Made by a program: the position numbers and the translations under genes. 64,000 bases of DNA from Hyaloraphidium curvatum (taxonomy: Eukaryota > Monoblepharomycota > Hyaloraphidiomycetes > Hyaloraphidiales > Hyaloraphidiaceae), in contig JAIVFI010000008.1 of assembly GCA_025558095.1 (NCBI GenBank), forward strand, positions 186,001-250,000. Direction: 5' to 3'. The notes below the pieces were generated by a model. It did no database searches and was not told where the DNA came from. It saw only the letters and a list, made by a program, of their open reading frames with translations. Positions 41,183 through 51,785 of the stretch are shown here, piece after piece. The first letter of the stretch is position 1; every line of letters begins with the position of its first letter.

Positions 41183-42664
41183 CTAGCTGTTGTCTAAACC
41201 CCAGATATCCGTTCCCGAGCTGCCCACTTCGTTCTTCTTGTCGGCCCTGATCAGATCCGACTGCTTCCGCGCCTCGACCTTGGCGGCGTCGATCTCGCCC
41301 TCAAACTCGGACGGCGACGCGAGATCGCCGAGCGCGGGCCACTTCGCCGTCCAGTTGGGATCCGGGTTCGTGCGCCACTTGTACGCCTCGGTGTACTGGT
41401 TCGAGACGCCCATGAGCGAATCCAGGATCACGTCGCCGATCACGGGGGCGAACTTGAAGGCGTGGCCCGAGCCACCCGTGGCGATGTGCAGGCCCGCGAC
41501 GGTCGGGTGCGGGCAGATGAGGAAGCGGCCGTCGAACGAGTCCGTGTACCAGCATATCCGCGTCGATTCCACTTTGCCCTTCTCCTCCAGCTCCGGCAGG
41601 TTCCTGCGCACCCAATCCCTGATGAAATGGAGCTCTTTGCGCGGAATCGTGAAGGAATTGCCGGCCGGGACCTGACCATCCTCAATGGTACCGCCGGTGA
41701 CAAAGGTTGCGGGCCCGGTCTCCGGTTTGGGCAGCTTGTATCCGGGAGAGTGGTTCGCGATCTTGACCAGGCCTGTCTCGTCGTGCACCGGGAATCCGTA
41801 GTATCCAGTGCGCACGACGTCGGCGAACCACACCGTGAATCCGCCGGCCTCGGTGAATCGGGCGTGTGCCTGGGGGTCCGTGAGCCTGTAATGAACGACA
41901 GACTGCGCGGTCGGCAAGAGGAGCGCGGATAGCTCCGGGAGTAGGGACGGCGACCAAGCTCCAGCACAAACGACCGTGTAGTCCGCAGAGATGATCTTTG
42001 GTTCTGCTGCACCAGGCTCGAGGCACTTGACGCCCGTCACTCGCCCATCGACTCCGTAGACGAAGGACTGAACGGGATGGTTCGGAAGGAGCCGCACACC
42101 GAGATCGGTCGCTTCGTCTGCCATCCTGGCGACCGTCTTCTCAGCCAGACCCAATCCGCACCACTTGTTCAGATACCCGCCCTTGTAATCGCCTTGCCCG
42201 TGAACGGCAGAGTGCCACGCTTGCGGCAGGACGTCCTTGTTTGCCGGATCGACGACCCCGTCCACGACGTACGATCCCAGGCCGTTCGTGAACATGGCAG
42301 CGCGCGAAGCCATCTCGTACTTTGATGAGGGAGCATCAAGCGGGTCTTTTGAAAGGACAAGGACGCCGCAAGGGTGAAAGACGGAGGCCCTGCCCCGCTT
42401 CTCGTCCTCGGCGTTCCATTCGAGGAACCTCCGAATGGCATCGTTGCCCAGGTCCGTGTGCAGCGAGTCCAGACCGTAGTCGCAGCGCACCACCTTGTTC
42501 AGATCGACCGAGGAGGCATCGGGCGCAGGGATGCCGAGCCGCTCGACGACGGTGACTTCCTTGGTCGGGAACTTCTTCTTGATCGAGATGGCCGTCCCGA
42601 GGCCAAAGATTCCGGCTCCGACGATGAGAACCGAGTTTGCGGAGTCGAATCCGCCGACCGTCAT
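41183..42664 (-). CDS. FAD-dependent amine/amino-acid oxidase (fructosyl-amino-acid or sarcosine oxidase-like)
   Basis: Intronless, 493 residues from ATG 42664 (the frame is open further upstream but lacks coding character). The Rossmann dinucleotide fold is at the start: 'VLIVGAGIFGLGTAISIKKK', with 'EVTVVERLGIPAPDASS'. The 'KVVRCDYG' block is typical of the fructosyl amino acid oxidase/MSOX group, and the end has 'GLHIATGGSGHAFKFAPVIG', where such enzymes bind FAD. No peroxisomal tripeptide is present (ends LDNS). The substrate could be a fructosyl amino acid, sarcosine or L-pipecolate. Fungal paralogues cover all of these. Confidence 0.88.
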   Translation of the reverse strand: MTVGGFDSANSVLIVGAGIFGLGTAISIKKKFPTKEVTVVERLGIPAPDASSVDLNKVVRCDYGLDSLHTDLGNDAIRRFLEWNAEDEKRGRASVFHPCGVLVLSKDPLDAPSSKYEMASRAAMFTNGLGSYVVDGVVDPANKDVLPQAWHSAVHGQGDYKGGYLNKWCGLGLAEKTVARMADEATDLGVRLLPNHPVQSFVYGVDGRVTGVKCLEPGAAEPKIISADYTVVCAGAWSPSLLPELSALLLPTAQSVVHYRLTDPQAHARFTEAGGFTVWFADVVRTGYYGFPVHDETGLVKIANHSPGYKLPKPETGPATFVTGGTIEDGQVPAGNSFTIPRKELHFIRDWVRRNLPELEEKGKVESTRICWYTDSFDGRFLICPHPTVAGLHIATGGSGHAFKFAPVIGDVILDSLMGVSNQYTEAYKWRTNPDPNWTAKWPALGDLASPSEFEGEIDAAKVEARKQSDLIRADKKNEVGSSGTDIWGLDNS

Positions 42665-43003
42665 GGCTATTTCGCAGCCTGCGGAAGGAGCGATCCGTGT
42701 CGTCGCGCGCGATCGGGATAGGGATGGCGGAGAAACGATCGGATCGACGTTCGGACGTTGTTCGGCGCGTTGCCAGCTAGCTTCGTTCAGCGCGAAAAAT
42801 GCCTCAGTCGGCCGCCGATACGTTCGATTTGTCCGAGCTGTTTGGGTTCGTCCCCTTCGTCGCGTGGAGCTCTTGGAGACGGACGATTGAGTATTCACAG
42901 CAAGGGCGGGCTGCAGGGTCTTCCGCCCATCGCGGTGACATTTAACGTGTCGAAAGAGCTTTCTGGGGCACCAAAAGGTTCTTGCTTTCATGCAAGTTGA
43001 GCG
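42665..43003. other. Divergent promoter region
   Basis: The region lies between the FAD oxidase (minus) and the small membrane protein (plus). No protein-like frame was seen. The upstream extension of the oxidase frame into this region is judged untranslated. Confidence 0.45.
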
Positions 43004-43281
43004 ATGGCCACTGACGGGCCCGCATTAGTCGTCGATGACTTCAATGACGCCGTGGCCGACCTTGCCAAAGCACTAAACAGTTTCTCGACGAGCATGCGTG
43101 TTGGTACAAGACATGGCCACGAGATTCGGTGTTGACTCGTGCATTCATTTGACAGGACATGGAGAGGACTGCAAGCCGCGCCGTGAACTTCGCATGGATA
43201 GCACTCGTCGTTGGAGCTTGCTTTGGAGGACTGGGCATCGCTACAGCATTCTGGAATCGACCTCCTGCCAAAGAGCCATGA
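43004..43281 (+). CDS. Small two-exon single-pass membrane protein, 73 residues
   Basis: Exons 43004-43099 and 43156-43281 join in phase 0 through a GTTGGT...GACAG intron of 56 nt. The N-terminal half is soluble and helical ('DDFNDAVADLAKALNSF', with 'MRDMERTASRAVNFA' across the splice). One transmembrane helix follows, 'WIALVVGACFGGLGIATAFW', and a short tail NRPPAKEP. Helix plus tail resembles small tail-anchored or mitochondrial inner-membrane proteins. No family is recognised. The correct splice phase, an amphipathic helix leading directly into a membrane helix, and an immediate stop together support a real gene. Confidence 0.55.
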
Positions 43282-43859
43282 TCTTTGATTCCCTAGTTCC
43301 GCAACGCTGCCGTAAAGCCGATGGAGGCTTATGTGCCCGGCGCTGCTACAGATCCCTCGCGGAAGCCCACTCCGCTCTGTTTAGGACACGGTTCACGGTG
43401 CAATCGTTGCACGCTGGGCAATTGTCACGTCAAGTAGCATTACGGATTGAGCTGTTCAAAGCTTTACGGCGATCTTGGAGAACTGGCAACACTGCCTTCC
43501 TGGGCTTCTTGGAAGCATGTCGTATGCTGTAGTCCGTGCTCGGTACGAAGCGACGTGGACCTTGATCCCTCCATAGAAGGGCGGATAGATGATCTCCTCT
43601 TCGGCTCCGGTGGATGGTGGATGGAAACCGATCGGTAAGCTTCCAGGTGCGGACCATACAGTAGCGTTCCATAGCTCTGAACCGAAAGGTACGGCCGAGC
43701 GACGAACGTGAATGGTCCGGGGTTTTCAGGGCAGTCCTCAGGGACTGTGCTTGTGCGCGCCACACCTCGCGAGTCTCCGGCCCCGCCTCTAGAGCGCGGT
43801 AGTGGCCGCGGAACCCCTGCTGTTCCTTCCTACTGAGCCTCTCAGTCACTCGCGGAGGC
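43282..43859. other. Intergenic upstream of phosphofructokinase
   Basis: Composition is nearer 50-55% GC than the surrounding genes. Frames on both strands lack motifs. It probably holds the phosphofructokinase promoter. Confidence 0.4.
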
Positions 43860-45929
43860 ATGATGTCGGGATCGGCGAACGGGAGCCCCCAGCTTCCGCC
43901 GGCCATCGCCAGGGGCCTGAGTCCCCCGATTCCCCCGGAGCGCTACCCGTCCCCCGCTCCATCGCTGCCGCCGACGTCGGAGGACTTTGAGATTACATCT
44001 TTGGGGCCCTGCACGATTCCCACACCGCTGGACTTTGTGCACGTTGTGACAGATGTGAGATATTTGCCCTTGTCGCGCTCCTCCTGTTTCCTCACCACGC
44101 AGTGGCCACTCAGAGCGACAGGATTTGGCTTGACGTATGATGTTCACGGGAGCTACGTCGGATAGACGCGTCTGACGCGGACCTGCTTTGTTGCAGCCCA
44201 ACTGCAACTCGACCACACAGGCGCAGCTCCTCAAAGCTGGCCCGAGGAGCCACATCTACTGGGATCCCGAGACGGTCAAGGTGCAGCTCTTTTCGTCGGT
44301 CCACCTGCTGTCTCGTCTGACCTCGTCAGGTCGGAATGGTGACCTGCGGCGGGCTTTGCCCGGCCTTGAACAATGTCATTCGCGAGCTTGTTCATTGCCT
44401 GCGCTACCGCTACAATGTCAAGGAAAAGATCTACGGGTTCCGATATGGGTTCGTTCCGCCCCAGGCTGGGTTGCTTTCAAGTTGCTGATCCGATGGCAGC
44501 TATTGGGGAATTGCCAACGAAACCTACGTTATGCTCGATGAAAACAAGGTCAAGGATGCCCACATGTTTGGCGGTACGATCCTCGGAACCAGCAGGTATG
44601 TTCTTCCCGGAGCACCGGCTTCGGCGCTTTTCGAGCCGAATCTGCAGAGGCAACCAGGACCCCGCAACGATGGTCGACGTCCTTGTGAAGCTGGGCATCA
44701 ACATTCTCTTTACCATTGGTGGGTGGTGCCGCTAGCCTGCTCGCTTTCACAACCTTACCCATCGTCCAAGGCGGTGACGGCACGCAGCGCGGCGCGTCGG
44801 CCATCTACAAGCAGATTGCCGAGCGCAAGATCCCCATCTCCGTGATCGGAATACCGAAATCGATCGACAACGACATTGCCTACATTGACAAGACGTTCGG
44901 ATTCGAGACTTCTGTGGAGCTTGCGCAACCTGCCCTGCGCGCTGCTCACGAGGAGGCGAGATCCATCAAGAACGGGATCGGCCTGGTGAAGCTCATGGGT
45001 CGCGAGTCCGGCTTCATTGCCCTCCATGCCTCACTGTCCTGCGGGGAAGTCAACATGCTGCTCATCCCCGAGGTCAAGTTCACGCTTGACGACATCCTGG
45101 ACTATCTGGAGGAACGGTTCAAGGACAAAGACCACGCTCTGATCGTGCTTGCTGAGGGTGCCGGCACTGTGGGTCTGCCATTCTTATTCAGCGGGAATAG
45201 CGCCCTGGTTTGACCTCTCCATCCAGGACATTCTGCCGCCGACGGGCAAATTCGACGCCAGTGGCAACGCAGTCCTGCAAGACAACGGGCCGTGGCTCAA
45301 GAATGAGATCCAGGAAGGGCTGAAGAAGCGAGGCCTCAAGGTTGGAAGATCGAGCTGCCATTTATCTCGGTGCTCTCTGACTTGATCCTATTTCCTCTCG
45401 CCTCCTCCAGGACGGACGGGTCATCTACATAGGTAGTCGGGAACTGCCGCCGATCGCAGTACCGCTGATCCGTTCTTCTCCCTCTCCGGTTACAGACCCA
45501 TCATACACAATCCGTGCCGGCGTTGCCAATTCCGAGGATGCTTTGTTTGCGGCCGTCCTGACGCAGAACTGCGTCCACGTCGCGATGGCGGGGAAGACGG
45601 ACTGCATTGTTGGAAGGGTCAACGGACAGGTGGGTGCCACTGACTGTCTCCGTGCCGACATGTCGTCTCAACCGTCTTTCTTTCCGCAGTTTGCGATGAT
45701 CCCAATTGAGAAAGCCACTCGCTTCCGGAAGCACGTCGATCGCTGGGGCACCTACTTCCAGGCTCTGCTGGACGCGACCGGCATGCCCTCGGAGGGCAAG
45801 GACAAGAAAGGGGCGGTGCCCTACATCGGCAAGGGGGCGCAGGGGTGGAAGGCGGCAAAGCGGCGTCTCACGGAGTTGCTGAAACTGAGTGATTTGCCTA
45901 TTGGCAGAACCGAAACGGACAATTTTTAG
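43860..45929 (+). CDS. PFK: 6-phosphofructokinase of the plant/pyrophosphate-type subfamily
   Basis: Glycolysis: fructose-6-phosphate to fructose-1,6-bisphosphate. About ten exons join in frame. The N-terminus is '[20 protein letters not shown]', then '[17 protein letters not shown]', '[18 protein letters not shown]', 'YGFRYGYWGI', '[13 protein letters not shown]', '[20 protein letters not shown]', '[18 protein letters not shown]' and '[20 protein letters not shown]'. This is a single ~480-residue catalytic unit, not the duplicated ~900-residue subunit of yeast or animals. It has Gly in GGDGT, the residue associated with ATP use, but Lys in PKSIDND as in the pyrophosphate group. Plant ATP-PFKs show the same mix, so ATP is the more likely donor. 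The stop is 11 bp from the stop of the convergent P450. Confidence 0.92.
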
Positions 45930-45940
45930 AAACACGCAGT

Positions 45941-47557
45941 TCATGCTTGTTTTCGTGGCCGAAAACGACCAAAGAGCTTTCCTCCGGCGACCTTCATTGT
46001 CGCAGCGTAGGACGCTCCCGCGTAGCTGAGAAAGTGCTCTTCGGAAAGACGTCCGTCACTCCATCCCTCGCAGTCAAAGTTCAGGATAAGGTTGGCGAGA
46101 GCGAGCCTCATCTGCATTCGAGCCAGCGAGCTGCCGATGCAGTTCCTGGATCCGAATGAAAATGCGGCGAGCCTGCGCCTCACATCTGGGGCAACTGGGT
46201 CGAGCCAATCCTTCCGACCGCCCTGCTCAAGAGGCATGAAGCGCTCCGGCCGAAACTCGTCCACATCGGGGCCCCAGAACTCGATGTCTGTCGACAACCC
46301 CGGGGCAGACACCGTCAGTAAAGTGTTGGCCGGCACGGTGTACTGGGTGCCGCCATGTGTCAGCACGAGATCGTTTGCGCAGGTTCGGGCCGTAAAGGCC
46401 GCAATGGGTCGCAGTCGGAGAGTCTCAACAATCACGGCATTAAGGTACGGCAGGTCTCGGAGGGCAGCGTGATCGAGATAGTGGTCCGAACCGGTGGCTT
46501 CACGAGCTTTTGCCCAGGCTGCATCGACCTCAGCTTGGAGACGTTTCCATGCCCGAGCACCTTCCGATATGAGAAACCCAGAGGCAAACGCCAAAGCCGC
46601 CGATGTCGTCTCGTTCCCGGCGATGAGGAAAAGCGCCGCTTCCGTGACCACCTCCCGGTCAGTGAGCTTGGTTCCGGTGTCATCGTCCGTTGAATCCACC
46701 AATGCTTGGAGTAAATCAGCCCGCTGCGTCGCGTTGGGTCCCGCCGAACGACGTATTGCCACCACACGTTCCGCAAAGCTCTGCACCCGTTCAAGCGCGA
46801 CTCGGCCCTCCTTGACGTAGGGGATCCAGGAAATAAGCCCGAGGGGAATACCGAGGAGACTCAATCCTGCACGCAGTCCGGCGAACTGGAGCGCCTGAGC
46901 GACGGACCTGCGAATGCGGGGAGGAGAAAGAGGATCTGCATCCGCGACAGACTTCTGCAAAGGAGCCAAAAGCGTGTGCGGATGCATGTCGAAAGCAAGA
47001 TCGAGGATGACATCCAGCGTCAAGGCCTCGAAGACTTCGACGAGCTCTACGGGATGGTCGCCCTTGTCGCCAATATCAAGAGCAATCCTCTGCAGAAGCT
47101 CCCGAATATGAGATTCGACTAGACGCTCCACTCTCTCCAGCGTCGACGGAGCGAACGCGGGGAAAACCAGGCGCCGCCGCTTTCGGTGCAACCCCGCGGC
47201 CTTGTCCGCGTTCTCGAACGTGAGGACAGAATCAACATCGTCGAACGGCATTCTCATCATCTTGTAAATGAAACTCGGTTTCGGAAGATCGAGTCTAACG
47301 GTGACAACTTCTGCCAGCGCAGGATCGGACACCAGCAGCTCGGTCGGCCGTATGCGAGCGAGTCCTCCGTAACGCCGGCTCAGTTGTACGATGTACGGCA
47401 CGTGGTGCCCGCTCAAGAAGAAAGCCAGGTGGGGAACCCCAGTGAAGATGGAGTAGAACGCTCCTGGCACGCGTGCCAACGGCGACGAGAGAGATTTGGC
47501 GACGTGCGCGATGCACATCGCGACCACAAGCGCCAGCAGGATTGTGAAGGCGTCCAT
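45941..47557 (-). CDS. Cytochrome P450 monooxygenase
   Basis: Intronless, 538 residues, haem-thiolate oxygenase. An N-terminal membrane anchor 'MDAFTILLALVVAMCIAHVA' is followed by a Pro/Gly hinge. The C-helix is around 'RKRRRLVFPAF', the I-helix oxygen-binding motif is 'LFLIAGNETTSAALAF', the K-helix ExxR is 'VIVETLRLRPI', the PERF-type motif is 'DEFRPERFMPL', and the haem loop is 'FSFGSRNCIGSSLARMQMRL'. All key residues are present. The substrate is unknown. The gene lies 127 bp downstream of the double-zinc-cluster regulator on the same strand, which raises but does not prove a regulatory link. It overlaps in 3' space with phosphofructokinase. Confidence 0.93.
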   Translation of the reverse strand: MDAFTILLALVVAMCIAHVAKSLSSPLARVPGAFYSIFTGVPHLAFFLSGHHVPYIVQLSRRYGGLARIRPTELLVSDPALAEVVTVRLDLPKPSFIYKMMRMPFDDVDSVLTFENADKAAGLHRKRRRLVFPAFAPSTLERVERLVESHIRELLQRIALDIGDKGDHPVELVEVFEALTLDVILDLAFDMHPHTLLAPLQKSVADADPLSPPRIRRSVAQALQFAGLRAGLSLLGIPLGLISWIPYVKEGRVALERVQSFAERVVAIRRSAGPNATQRADLLQALVDSTDDDTGTKLTDREVVTEAALFLIAGNETTSAALAFASGFLISEGARAWKRLQAEVDAAWAKAREATGSDHYLDHAALRDLPYLNAVIVETLRLRPIAAFTARTCANDLVLTHGGTQYTVPANTLLTVSAPGLSTDIEFWGPDVDEFRPERFMPLEQGGRKDWLDPVAPDVRRRLAAFSFGSRNCIGSSLARMQMRLALANLILNFDCEGWSDGRLSEEHFLSYAGASYAATMKVAGGKLFGRFRPRKQA

Positions 47558-47684
47558 GCTGAAGCGCGCGGAGGAACCGGAGAAGGTCGATTGGTTGTGC
47601 AGCCCGTGGACGACGACCCGAACATCTCATCAGCGTCAAATCAAGCACTCTCGTTTAAGACAGCAGAGAAAAGAGAAGCCAAGT

Positions 47685-50115
47685 TCAAGCATCATCCACC
47701 ACCTCCTCCAGCAGCGGATCTTCGGCCGCCGGCATTTTGGACACCAGCTTCCACTCCATCCCAACCACGGCCGCCGCCTCGCCCTCCAGCGTCCTCTTCA
47801 TCAGCTGCACCGCCGACACCATGTTTGTCCACCCGTTGCTCGCGTTCTTCCTGATGTAGTCCATGCACCGCTCGAGGTCGTGCACGATGCCGAGCTGGTC
47901 GCGCTCGAAAGCTTCCCGGGCCACCTCGAGCGTTGTGGGATCGTCCGCGACGGCCTTGAAGAGGCAGCGCACCGAAAGCACGTGGATCCACGAGGCGTGT
48001 AGAACGACGTAGGGGATCGTGCTCAGCCGAATCAGGCCCTGGGCGGGGTGGTCGAGGGCGCCGGTGACGATGCGGGTGATCGTGATCGCCGAGGCGATGC
48101 TGTCCGCAAAGTCCGTCGAAACGAGCCACGCGGCCGGCGGCTCGGTAAAAGGTGGGGGACTAATCAGCTGCAGGGTAAGGGCATCAATCCCGATCTGTAG
48201 GAAGAGAAATGTTAGGCGCCAGCGTACCAATTCCCGGCAAGAAATCATCCTCACCACTGTGCCAATTGTACGCTCGACCTCCCCATACGGCAGCGCTTCC
48301 TGCACGAACGCGTATCCGTCCAAAGCCGTATAGGCGCACTCGGCAAGTTTTGCCGGGATCAGCTTGCGGCAATCCTCCAGCAGCCCGAGGATGTGCTCGC
48401 GCCTCTGCCTGCCGAGCTCGACCAGCGGGCTCCACGGTTCGGCGACCCCGAGAGTGTAGGCCAAATCCAGCGAGTTCTGCTTCAACCTGGACGGAAGGTG
48501 CGGTGTTGGTCGCGTCCGACGTCCCACGGAGTCGCTCTTACCAGTCCTGTAGGCGCGCAATCTCGCCAATGATGTGAGAAAGCATGAAGGTGAGCACCGA
48601 CGTCCAACGGATCGTCCTCTGTGCCCGCAGCTTCTCCAAAGCGGCGTTCCTCTCCTCGCTGCCCTGCGGGAGCATCGTCCAGGCCACAATGTCGGCGGCG
48701 CAGAGGCGCTCCATCGGCACGCGGCCGTCCAGGTCGCTATCGTCCGGGTTCACGGAGAGGAAGACGTCGGAATCCATGGGGACTTCGAGGTCCAGCCATT
48801 GGAAAGGATCCAGCGTGGCCCGTGTGCCTGTGGATTGCGAAAGGGTGGCGTCAAGCGCAAACGCCTCTTGCCCTGTCATCGTGGCGGCACACTAAGATAA
48901 GTGCCTCAAGAAAAAGCCGCCCAACTTACACCAGCACAAAAGGATGGTCTGCCTCACGAGCCATTCGCGCGGTCCCATGAGGCCCGACTCGCCGCCGCTC
49001 CCCGCCTTCTGGATCCCCAGGCGGGTGCCCACGCGGATGAGCTCTTCGTGGAACCGGCGTGCCGCGCCGATGCCGACCGATCTCCAGGAGCCGTAGATGC
49101 CGAGGACGAGACATTGCATGTAAGCCGCGCCGACCTCGTAATCGGGGGGAAACTCGTTCCAAAACCGCTGGCGGAGGGCCACCATGTTCCGCCACGCAGT
49201 GGCCTGCAGGACGCGGGTGATTCTCGCATCCACCGTGCCGTCAAACACTGCTCCCTGCCACATGACGAAGGAAACGATGGCCCTGTCTGGGCTGGTCCTC
49301 AAAGAAGCAAGGAACGACGGCCGATGTAGAGTAACGCCAGTCACCCTTTGGAAAAAGGTCCTGAAGAAGGCCGAAATGAGCCAGTTGATGGAGCTGGAAT
49401 CCAAAGACGGGGGGAAGGCGAGTGGGTCTGTGGGGCGAGTGCCGAGGGGCGAAACACCGGCGCGGGACGCCGCCGATGTAACTGCACTGGTGGCTGCGAC
49501 CGGTACCAATGGTCCGGCGAATGACTGCGAATGCAGCGAGGCCCTGGATGATGAGGAGCTGCCCTCTTTCTCATCGGGCGTGTCTGATGACGAGGTGGCG
49601 GACGGCGAATGTGCCCCGCGAGGGCTGTCCTCGTCCTCCTGCTTGATCTTGACCCTCGGCGATCGGGCGACCCTGGGGCCCAGGTCAGACCCAGGCCTGT
49701 TCCGTGGTCGCACTGTCCCCGCCGGCGGGCGCTTGCCGAGAACCCGATCCCGATAGCCGCACTCAATCCCGCGCTCCTGGCAGCGGTCGCACGACGGGCG
49801 CTGGCCGTTGCATCGCCGCCGGCCGGCCTTGCAGGCGACACACGCCGTCTTTTCGAGCCGGAGGGACGTCGAACCCGCCGCGGCGGCGAGATCCTCGTAG
49901 TCCTCCGGGGAATCGGCCAGCGGCGGCGACGGGCCCGCCCGGGGGTCCCCATGCCACGGCCACGCGTCCGTCGGGAACGCACACAGGAAACCGTGCTTCA
50001 CGCAGCGTGCGCAGCCGCTCTGCACTCGATCGCAGGATTGTCGGCGAAGGTTACAGGGCCAACATGCCCGAGTCGGTGAGGGTCCCGCCGGCACGGCCTC
50101 GCCGCGCTCGGCCAT
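47685..50115 (-). CDS. Transcription factor with two Zn2Cys6 clusters and fungal-specific domain
   Basis: From ATG 50115, cluster 1 spans residues 18-45 and cluster 2 residues 92-119. Both have the spacing C-x2-C-x6-C-x6-C-x2-C-x6-C. A Ser-rich acidic linker ('VKIKQEDEDSPRG') follows. Next comes the fungal-specific regulatory region with 'FFRTFFQRVTGVTLHRPSF' and 'WLVRQTILLCW', related to the zinc-less paralogues at 14.8 and 19.7 kb. Exons continue through introns with GTAAGT, GTAAGA and GTGAGG donors ('QEAFALDATLSQ', 'DWLKQNSLDLAYTLGV', 'IGIDALTLQL') to a stop at 47685. The frame also opens at ATG 50307; 50115 is chosen because it sits, as usual, just before the first cluster. The P450 follows on the same strand. 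Confidence 0.85.
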
Positions 50116-50316
50116 CGCCCGGACCGTAAGCTCGGTGGCCGATACGACGCGGCGCGGCCTCTGTCCGAGAGGAACCCGGCGAGCGAGATCTTGTGGCGGG
50201 GCGGGTCCAATCGATTTTGCGGGCGGCCGCCGCACCTGGATCACCGGATCGCCCGATTCGTACCTGGTCATCGGTTGACATCGGGGAAACTTTACATGCA
50301 GCTGCATCGAGACCAA

Positions 50317-51570
50317 CTACACGACCTTGCCCTTGTCCGGCACGTCCGTCTCGCTCTTGAGCACGTCGAATGCGTTGGGTGCCTCTGGATTCAGCCGAAT
50401 CTGCTGCCTCCGCAACCGCTCCTCGACCGCGTCCGGTACGTCCGTCGTCGTCAGAACAGCTTCCGGATCCTTCGCGAGCGCGTCTTCCACTAAGAAAGTA
50501 GGTTTCCGGGGCCGTCAGCATCAAAAGAAGGCGAAAGGCGACGTCTCTCACCAGCCACGGTCCCTTGGTCGGCCTGCACATCCAGCCCGTGGCGCTTCAA
50601 TCTGTCTGCAAGAGTATCAACATCCTTGTCGGCTGCTCGGAAGGGAACAGATCTAAGTTGTCCGGCCGTCGGTTGCTCCATTCGACGATCTACCTTCGTC
50701 CGACGCCTTGGACAATCCGACTGCCTCGGCGATTGTTTCGCCAACGCTCGCTAGCAGTGCCTTCGCATCGGTAACGAGTGCCATGGCGGGGTGACCGGGG
50801 TGCTCGTGCCATTCTGGATCGAAGGAGGAAGATCAGACAGATCATCCCGGATGATTGGCCGTGCCAAACCTACCGCGTTCCGCCTTTTCCTGCGCGCGCT
50901 CGGCAACCACCTCGATGGTCTCCTCGACCGCTGTAATGGCGTGCTCTGCCGTTTCCACGACCGCGTGCGCAGCGCCCTCGAGGCCTCCCGCGATCGCGCT
51001 CCCGGCCTCCCCGGCCCGCTCGGCAACCACATGGGCAGCGCTCTGAGCCGTCTCCATGGCGGCTTCGCCGGCCCTGGATACCACATGGACGGTTTCGGAC
51101 GCCACCTCGGCCGCCTTCCTTCCCGCGTCCTCGGCAGCCGAGGAAACGGCCGAGGCGACGCCGGCGGCCTTGTCTTCCGCAGCGGCGACCTGCTCCTTGC
51201 CGATCTTCACCGCCTGGTTGCCAATCTCCGTGGCGCTGACCGCCGCTTCGTGAGCCTTGTGCTCGGCGTCGGAGACCATCCGCTCCGCCTCTGCCCTCGC
51301 CTCGCCGGGGCGTCTGCCTCCCTGCTGCTCCACAGCTGGGGCCTCTTTCTTGTTGTTGAGTGCATCGTCGTGCTTCTTGGCCGGCTGCACGGCGACCTCA
51401 GCCCAGGAAGGCGCGTCCTTGCCCCCGGGCTTCGCGGCGTCGGCGGACCGAGTGCCGGCGGGCGTGACCTCGGCCTGCTCCTCCGTGAAAGCCTTTTCAA
51501 TCTGCTCCTTGACGGTGGCCTGCATGGGGTCGGCCGTGACCTGCAGCGGGGGGAAGTCGGACTTGTTCAT
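50317..51570 (-). CDS. LEA-like alanine-rich amphipathic-helix protein
   Basis: ATG 51570 starts 'MNKSDFPPLQVTADPMQATV'. A short conserved-looking 'APSWAEVAVQPAKK' follows, then a long stretch (about residues 90-230) of Ala/Glu/Lys-rich amphipathic helix ('AAEDKAAGVASAVSSAAEDA', 'AETVHVV'-like units) resembling LEA or apolipophorin proteins. A GTAGGT intron (50873-50814) joins 'KAEREWHEHPGHPAMALVTD', and two more introns lead to 'DTLADRLKRHGLDVQADQG' and the end 'DVLKSETDVPDKGKVV'. All three junctions are in phase. Such proteins often protect membranes or proteins in desiccation or bind lipid surfaces, but that role is inferred from composition alone. Confidence 0.65.
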
Positions 51571-51785
51571 GTTGCTAGTTGTTTGCGACACGTCAGCGCG
51601 GGCGGCACGAAGCCGGAAGCCGCAAGGACGCGCAGAGTCGCACACAAAGTTGTGAGAAGGCGAAGCGGGTACATTTCGACGATGAAAGAAGCAAGATGCA
51701 TATTCTATTTCATCTTTTGCAGAAGAGTTGGACTCAGGTCGAGCTTTGGAGACAAAGTCAATAATGACAATCAATCGAAGCAAGT

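Noticed and set aside
47685-50115. Secondary-metabolite gene cluster around the P450 and the zinc-cluster regulator
   Set aside because: No polyketide synthase, peptide synthetase, terpene cyclase or transporter is adjacent. The neighbours are phosphofructokinase and an LEA-like gene.
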